NCBI RefSeq assembly: GCF_900111685.1 | Contig: NZ_FOHX01000012.1 | Span: forward strand, 106,139 to 170,138 | Direction of reading: 5' to 3' | Length of the DNA stretch: 64,000 nt | Source: Nonomuraea wenchangensis | Lineage (GTDB): Bacteria > Actinomycetota > Actinomycetes > Streptosporangiales > Streptosporangiaceae | Part shown: piece after piece, positions 60,038 to 64,000 of the stretch | Position numbering within the stretch: the stretch's first letter is position 1 | How the letters are laid out: every line of letters begins with the position of its first letter | Made by a program: the position numbers and the translations under genes | Notes under the pieces: model-generated | Seen by the model: the letters and a program-made list of their open reading frames with translations, nothing else | Database searches by the model: none | What the model was told of the DNA's origin: nothing

Positions 60038-61450
60038 TCAACTCATGTTGCGAACCGGCCGCAGGCCGGAGGCGCTGATGGCGGCGGCCAGGACCGCGGC
60101 GGCGATGGGCACGGCCAGCGCGGCACGATAGCCGTCGAGCAGCCCGGCCGCACCGCCATCCCCCGCTGTGACGGCGACGATGACGGCGGTGCTGGCGGCG
60201 AGCCCGAGTGCGGCGCCGAACTGGAACGACGTGTACAGCAGCGCACCGGCCACTCCCTGCTCGCTCTCCTCCACGCCGTCGGTGGCGACGATGGTCAGCG
60301 GCCCGTACGCGAGCGCGAACGCCACCCCAAGGACGATCATGGTGGGGAACATCGCGAGGTAGACGGTGTCCATGCCGATGGGCAGGAACAGCACGTACGA
60401 CAGCACGGCCAGCAGCAGCCCCGCCACGATGACCTTCGCGTTGCCGAACCGGTTGACCAGCCGGGGCGTGAGGGTCGGGGCGAGAACGGCGTCCGCGCCG
60501 ACGGCCAGCATGGCGAGGCTGGTCTGCAGCGAGCTCCAGCCCCGCAGCTCCTGCAGGTAGAGGACCGCGATGAACTGGAAGCCGAAGAAGGCGCCGGCGA
60601 ACAGCAGGCCGGCCAGGTTCGCCCGCACCAGCGGCCCGGAGCGCAGGAGGCCCAGCCGGAGCAGCGGGGCGGACGACCTACGCTCGATCACCACGAACAG
60701 GGCGATGAGGGCGAGCCCCGCGGCGATGATGGCGACGGTCGTGCCGGCGCCGGCGTGGGCGCCCCGCTCGACGCCGAGCACCAGCAGCATGATGGCGGCG
60801 GTGACGGTGACCGCGCCGAGCACGTCCACGCGCCGGTCGCGGGGCCGTTCCTCCGGGGTGGCGGGAATCAGCGGCACGGCCAGCAGGAGGATGATCAGCG
60901 CCAGTACGGCGGGCGCGAAGAGCACCAGCCGCCAGTTCACCGCGGCCAGCAGCCCCCCGAGCACCAGCCCGAGCGAGAAGCCGCCCGCGGCGGTGCCGGA
61001 GTAGACCAGGAGCGCCTGGTTGCGCTGCCGCCCTTCCGCGAAACTGGTGGTGATGATCGACAGGCCGGCCGGCGTCATGACCGCCGCGGCGACGCCGGCC
61101 ACGAAGCGGGCGGCGATGAGCGTCCACCCCTCGCCGGCCATGCCGCCCAGGGCGGAGACCACGAGGAAGACCGCGAGCCAGACCAGGAACATCCGGCGGC
61201 GGCCGTACAGGTCCGCGGCCCTGCCGCCGACCAGCATGAACCCGCCGTAGCCCAGGACGTAGGCGCTGATCACCCACTGCAGCTCGCCGGTGGACAGGCC
61301 GAGGTCGGCCCGGATGGCGGGCAGCGCCACGTTGAGCATGGCGACGTTGATGCCCTCCAGGAAGATCGCTCCGCACAGGACGAACAGCGTTCCCCAGGCG
61401 CGTGGTGTCAGGCGCGGCGAGGCCGCAGGGGATTGAACGGTGGTCGACAC
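60038..61450 (-). CDS. MFS drug exporter, DHA2-type (14 TM)
   Basis: A 470-residue exporter with about 14 helices: TM1 LFVLCGAIFLEGINVAMLNVAL, loop VGGRAADLYGRRRM, motif C-like VYSGTAAGGFSLGLVLGG. This group exports drugs. The GTG at 61450 has GGAG 7 bases upstream; longer frames run into the HxlR promoter. It is divergent from the HxlR gene, with an inverted repeat between them, and is probably repressed by it. Substrate unknown. Confidence 0.9.
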   Translation of the reverse strand: MSTTVQSPAASPRLTPRAWGTLFVLCGAIFLEGINVAMLNVALPAIRADLGLSTGELQWVISAYVLGYGGFMLVGGRAADLYGRRRMFLVWLAVFLVVSALGGMAGEGWTLIAARFVAGVAAAVMTPAGLSIITTSFAEGRQRNQALLVYSGTAAGGFSLGLVLGGLLAAVNWRLVLFAPAVLALIILLLAVPLIPATPEERPRDRRVDVLGAVTVTAAIMLLVLGVERGAHAGAGTTVAIIAAGLALIALFVVIERRSSAPLLRLGLLRSGPLVRANLAGLLFAGAFFGFQFIAVLYLQELRGWSSLQTSLAMLAVGADAVLAPTLTPRLVNRFGNAKVIVAGLLLAVLSYVLFLPIGMDTVYLAMFPTMIVLGVAFALAYGPLTIVATDGVEESEQGVAGALLYTSFQFGAALGLAASTAVIVAVTAGDGGAAGLLDGYRAALAVPIAAAVLAAAISASGLRPVRNMS

Positions 61451-61472
61451 AGGAATCTCCAATGGTTCTCTT

Positions 61473-61499
61473 TGGTAACGAAGGAATCTTGCGTCACCA
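61473..61499. promoter_or_regulatory. HxlR-type operator
   Basis: Inverted repeat TGGTAACG (61473-61480) / CGTCACCA (61492-61499), spacer 11, with one mismatch in 8. It ends 9 bases before the HxlR start and 23 bases before the MFS start on the other strand, so it would control both. Confidence 0.65.
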
Positions 61500-61508
61500 T
61501 GGAGAGCT

Positions 61509-61958
61509 ATGGAAGACGGCACTTCAAAGGCACCGGGTTACTGCACGGGAACCGACGACGACCAGGCCAGACAGTGGGACGTCCGGGCGGACTGCGACGT
61601 GCGGCAGATCCTCGACCGCGTCGCGGACAAGTGGTCGCTGCTGGTGATCGCCCTCCTCGACAGGAGGACGATGCGCTTCTCCGAGCTGCGCCGCACCGTG
61701 GACGGCGTCAGCCAGCGGATGCTCACGGTCACGCTGCGCCAGCTGGAGCGGGACGGGCTGGTCACCCGGACCGTCTACCCGGTGGTGCCGCCCCGGGTCG
61801 AGTACGCGCTCACCCCGCTCGGCATGTCCCTGCACGAGACGATCAAGTCGCTGGTCATCTGGACGGAGGAGCACCAGCAGGAGATCTCCGCCGCCCGCTC
61901 CGCCTACGACCAGCAGGCCGCCGAGGAGGAGCGCCGGTTCCAGATCGCGACCGGGTGA
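61509..61958 (+). CDS. HxlR-family transcriptional regulator
   Basis: A 149-residue winged-helix regulator: CDVRQILDRVADKWSLLVI, FSELRRTVDGVSQRMLTVTLRQLERDGLV, VPPRVEYALTPLG. A cysteine (C29) just before the DVR motif sits at the place used for thiol sensing in HxlR/HypR/QorR proteins; C12 is another candidate. It is divergent from an MFS exporter with a clear operator between them. Inducer unknown, possibly quinones or electrophiles. Confidence 0.9.
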   Translation: MEDGTSKAPGYCTGTDDDQARQWDVRADCDVRQILDRVADKWSLLVIALLDRRTMRFSELRRTVDGVSQRMLTVTLRQLERDGLVTRTVYPVVPPRVEYALTPLGMSLHETIKSLVIWTEEHQQEISAARSAYDQQAAEEERRFQIATG

Positions 61959-62041
61959 CACCGGCACGCTGAGGCCCGCACCCCGTACAAAGTTGTCGAT
62001 TTCGGACCACGGACGCCGCCGCATGCCTCATGATCGACAGT

Positions 62042-62070
62042 TGACCGGTCCGCCTTGCGCGGACCGGTCA
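62042..62070 (+). terminator. Hairpin between HxlR and the S33 peptidase gene
   Basis: A 12-bp perfect stem (TGACCGGTCCGC with its complement) with a 5-base loop. It lies 84 bases after the HxlR stop and 29 bases before the peptidase start. It may end the HxlR transcript or form part of the peptidase leader. Confidence 0.5.
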
Positions 62071-62098
62071 CATCCTGTCAACAGAGGATCGGAGCGTT

Positions 62099-63613
62099 TT
62101 GCGGAAGAGAACAACCCTGCTCGCCACCGCCGTGCTGGCGTTGACGACCTTCCTCCCCATCCCACCGGCGGCGGCCACCGGGCAGGACGCCATCACCTGG
62201 GCGCCCTGCGAGGAGGAGCCCAGCGCCGAGTGCGGCAAGCTGACCGTGCCGATCGACTGGTCGAAGCCCGGCGGCCCGACCATCGACCTGGCCCTGGCCC
62301 GGCGCAAGGCCACCGACCCCGCCGCCCGGATCGGGTCGCTGGTCATCAACCCGGGCGGCCCGGGCGGTTCCGGGGTGGAGGCCGTGTACGGCGCCCCCGG
62401 CTCCTACACCGAGGAGCTGCAGAAGCGGTTCGACATCGTCGGGTTCGACCCGCGCGGCGTGGGCCGCAGCCACCCGGTGATCTGCTCGGCCTCGGTGTAC
62501 AACCAGATGCCGCACACGGTGATGTCCAGCCAGGCCGACTTCGACGCCTGGAACGCCTTCAGCAAGAAGCTGCACGCCGACTGCCGCGAGCGTACCGGCC
62601 CGCTCTACGACCACGTCGACTCGCGCAACGTGGCCAGGGACATGGACGCCCTCCGCGCCGCGCTCGGCGAGGAGAAGCTGAGCTACTACGGCATCTCGTA
62701 CGGGACGCTCATCGGACAGATGTACGCCGAGCTGTTCCCTGACCGGGTCCGCGCCCTGGCGCTGGACAGCAACATGGACCACAGCCTCGGCGTCGCGGGC
62801 TTCCTGGCCACCGAGGCGCTGGCCGTCGAGGACGCCTTCGACCAGTTCGTCGGCTGGTGCGAGGCCGACGAGAGCTGCGTCCTGCACGGGCGTGACGTAC
62901 GCAAGATGTGGAAGGACCTGCTCGCCAAGGCGCGGCGCGGCGAGCTCGTCTACCCGAGCACCGGCACGAGGATGACCGAACTGCAGGTCGTCTACAACGC
63001 CGCGCTCGGCACCGAGGGCCCCGACTGGCGCACGCTGAGCGAGGTCATCGACTGGCTGAGCGGCGGCGCGGAGCCGTCGTGGGTGCCGCCGCTGCCCGGC
63101 CGGGGGCCGGTCGAGGGGGACGTGGCCGAGCTGCCGACGCGCATCCTGTGCCAGGACTACAACCTCAAGGTGCGCGACTACCACGAGTACGCCGCGCTCA
63201 TGCGCGCGTCCAACGTGCTGGCGCCGGACACCCGGTACCACCCGTACCCGATCGACGACCTGCCGATCTGCCTCAACTCGGCGCCGACGAACCCGCCGCA
63301 CCAGCTGCGGTACACCGGCCAGGCGCCGATCCTGCTCGGCAACTCGCTGCACGATCCCGCCACCCCGTACGTCTGGTCCGCGAACGCGGCCCGGCAGCTC
63401 GGGCCGAAGGCGGTGCTGCTCACGTACGAGGGCTGGGGGCACCGCATCTACGGCAAGGACAAGTGCCAGACCGACATCATCGACCAGTACCTGATCGCGC
63501 TGACCGTGCCGCCGCGCGGCACCCGGTGCGCCGTGGGCACGCCCGAGGAGAGCCTGCTCAAGAAGCAGACGCAACGGACGTGGCCGACGGACCAGGCCCA
63601 CTGGGCGTCCTGA
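62099..63613 (+). CDS. Secreted S33-family tripeptidyl aminopeptidase-like hydrolase
   Basis: A 504-residue alpha/beta hydrolase with a signal peptide (LLATAVLALTTFLPIPPAAA). The S33/TAP pattern is clear: INPGGPGGSG oxyanion loop, FDPRGVGRS, GISYGT nucleophile (S200), acid D419 in SLHDPATP and H448 in GWGHR. A TAP-like C-terminal domain is included. Such enzymes remove N-terminal tripeptides from extracellular proteins. The TTG start has GGATCGGAG upstream. It is followed by a strong terminator. Confidence 0.9.
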   Translation: MRKRTTLLATAVLALTTFLPIPPAAATGQDAITWAPCEEEPSAECGKLTVPIDWSKPGGPTIDLALARRKATDPAARIGSLVINPGGPGGSGVEAVYGAPGSYTEELQKRFDIVGFDPRGVGRSHPVICSASVYNQMPHTVMSSQADFDAWNAFSKKLHADCRERTGPLYDHVDSRNVARDMDALRAALGEEKLSYYGISYGTLIGQMYAELFPDRVRALALDSNMDHSLGVAGFLATEALAVEDAFDQFVGWCEADESCVLHGRDVRKMWKDLLAKARRGELVYPSTGTRMTELQVVYNAALGTEGPDWRTLSEVIDWLSGGAEPSWVPPLPGRGPVEGDVAELPTRILCQDYNLKVRDYHEYAALMRASNVLAPDTRYHPYPIDDLPICLNSAPTNPPHQLRYTGQAPILLGNSLHDPATPYVWSANAARQLGPKAVLLTYEGWGHRIYGKDKCQTDIIDQYLIALTVPPRGTRCAVGTPEESLLKKQTQRTWPTDQAHWAS

Positions 63614-63635
63614 CCCCGGACCACAAAAAAGAGGG

Positions 63636-63665
63636 GGCCCCGCCGGTCGGACGACCGGCGGGGCC
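63636..63665. terminator. Strong bidirectional terminator
   Basis: A perfect 13-bp stem with a 4-base loop, preceded by AAAAAA on the plus strand. On the minus strand the hairpin is followed by CCCTCTTTTTT, a classical Rho-independent terminator for the TPR-like gene ending at 63672; for the peptidase on the plus strand it is a hairpin only. Confidence 0.85.
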
Positions 63666-63671
63666 GCGCTC

Positions 63672-64000
63672 TCAACGCCCCTCGCCGACCCACTCGGTGA
63701 AGGTCCGGCCCGTGAGAGTCTCGAAGGCCGCGTCGACCTCCGCCGGACTTCTCCGGTGTGCCTCGCGCAGGACCGCGGTGGCGTCGTGGAGAAGCTCCCG
63801 TGCGAACTCCGGCAGCTCCTGGCCGGCGGCCAACGCCTCGGCAAGGGGCCTGACAGCGTCGCCGTACTGCCGCGCCTCGCTCAGCGTCCAACCGCGAACG
63901 ACGAGACTCTGTACGTAGTCAGGTAGGTGAGCGTCGCGGTTGAGCTCGACCAGCTCCCGGCGCAGGGCGACGGCCTGCTCGGAGACCACGACGGCTTCGG
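63672..64000 (-). CDS. TPR-like helical repeat protein, partial
   Basis: The 3' end of a gene that continues beyond the right edge. The visible ~109 codons read EAVVVSEQAVALRRELVELN, then SLVVRGWTLSEARQYGDAVRPLAEAL and end VGEGR. These are TPR-type helices, similar in style to the protein at 50207-51241. Its start is outside the window, so its full domain content is unknown. It ends at a strong terminator. Confidence 0.7.
   Translation of the reverse strand, partial: EAVVVSEQAVALRRELVELNRDAHLPDYVQSLVVRGWTLSEARQYGDAVRPLAEALAAGQELPEFARELLHDATAVLREAHRRSPAEVDAAFETLTGRTFTEWVGEGR

Noticed and set aside
1..64000. tRNA, rRNA and transposase genes
   Set aside because: None recognised by eye on either strand; only the tyrosine recombinases indicate mobile DNA.

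Overview
The window is 64 kb of high-GC DNA with many GTG and TTG starts, 1-4 base stop/start overlaps, an F420-type (Ddn-like) oxidoreductase, CU044_5270-type sigma/anti-sigma pairs and very many one-component regulators. This points to a filamentous actinomycete. Streptosporangiaceae (Nonomuraea/Streptosporangium-like) is my best guess, but that is inference. No rRNA, tRNA or CRISPR array was seen. The window looks like an accessory arm of a large chromosome: small regulator-plus-effector modules alternate with patches of decayed genes.

Region by region. 0-7 kb: a CoA-dependent catabolic operon on the minus strand (SDR, amidohydrolase, MaoC hydratase, MHS-type transporter, acyl-CoA ligase) divergent from a PaaX-type repressor. 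7-13 kb: MarR/RidA pair, sigma plus membrane-anchored CU044_5270 partner, gene remnants, and TetR divergent from an MFS pump with a hemerythrin gene. 13-21 kb: decayed PAS/SpoIIE phosphatase, epimerase and MFS genes, TetR, F420-type oxidoreductase, MerR plus a stand-alone GyrI-like protein, an SDR stump, and TetR plus a glycosidase-like TIM barrel. 21-26.6 kb: remains of a mobile element with two tandem tyrosine recombinases (the first frameshifted), a methyltransferase and the tail of a second recombinase copy. 26.6-35 kb: second sigma/CU044_5270 pair, membrane protein, a USP / DoxX / phosphoketolase run with a possible DevR-type box, a secreted propeller and a ROK regulator. 35-41 kb: a bacterial voltage-gated channel divergent from three CNNM/CorC-type membrane genes, then a lipoprotein. 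41-51 kb: AKR/TetR, hydrolase/MarR, GNAT, a frameshifted NB-ARC-TPR protein, a kinase-like remnant and a TPR-like protein. 51-54 kb: remnants of sulfonate-utilisation and ABC genes, a secreted protein and an AraC regulator. 54-59 kb: sterol-desaturase-family protein, ABC exporter, and a two-component system. 59-60 kb: an Abi_2/HEPN-type protein facing a hairpin-rich region that may be a small RNA. 60-64 kb: HxlR divergent from an MFS pump, a secreted S33 peptidase, and a truncated TPR-like gene.

The clearest regulatory reading is the set of palindromes in divergent promoters (MarR, three TetR systems plus a TetR-autoregulated one, HxlR, MerR), several lying over start codons of probably leaderless genes. 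The most promising undescribed system is the Abi_2/HEPN gene with its adjacent structured-RNA candidate at 59.05-60.0 kb. Next are the channel-CNNM ion module with an acidic TGDDW selectivity filter and the tandem-recombinase element.
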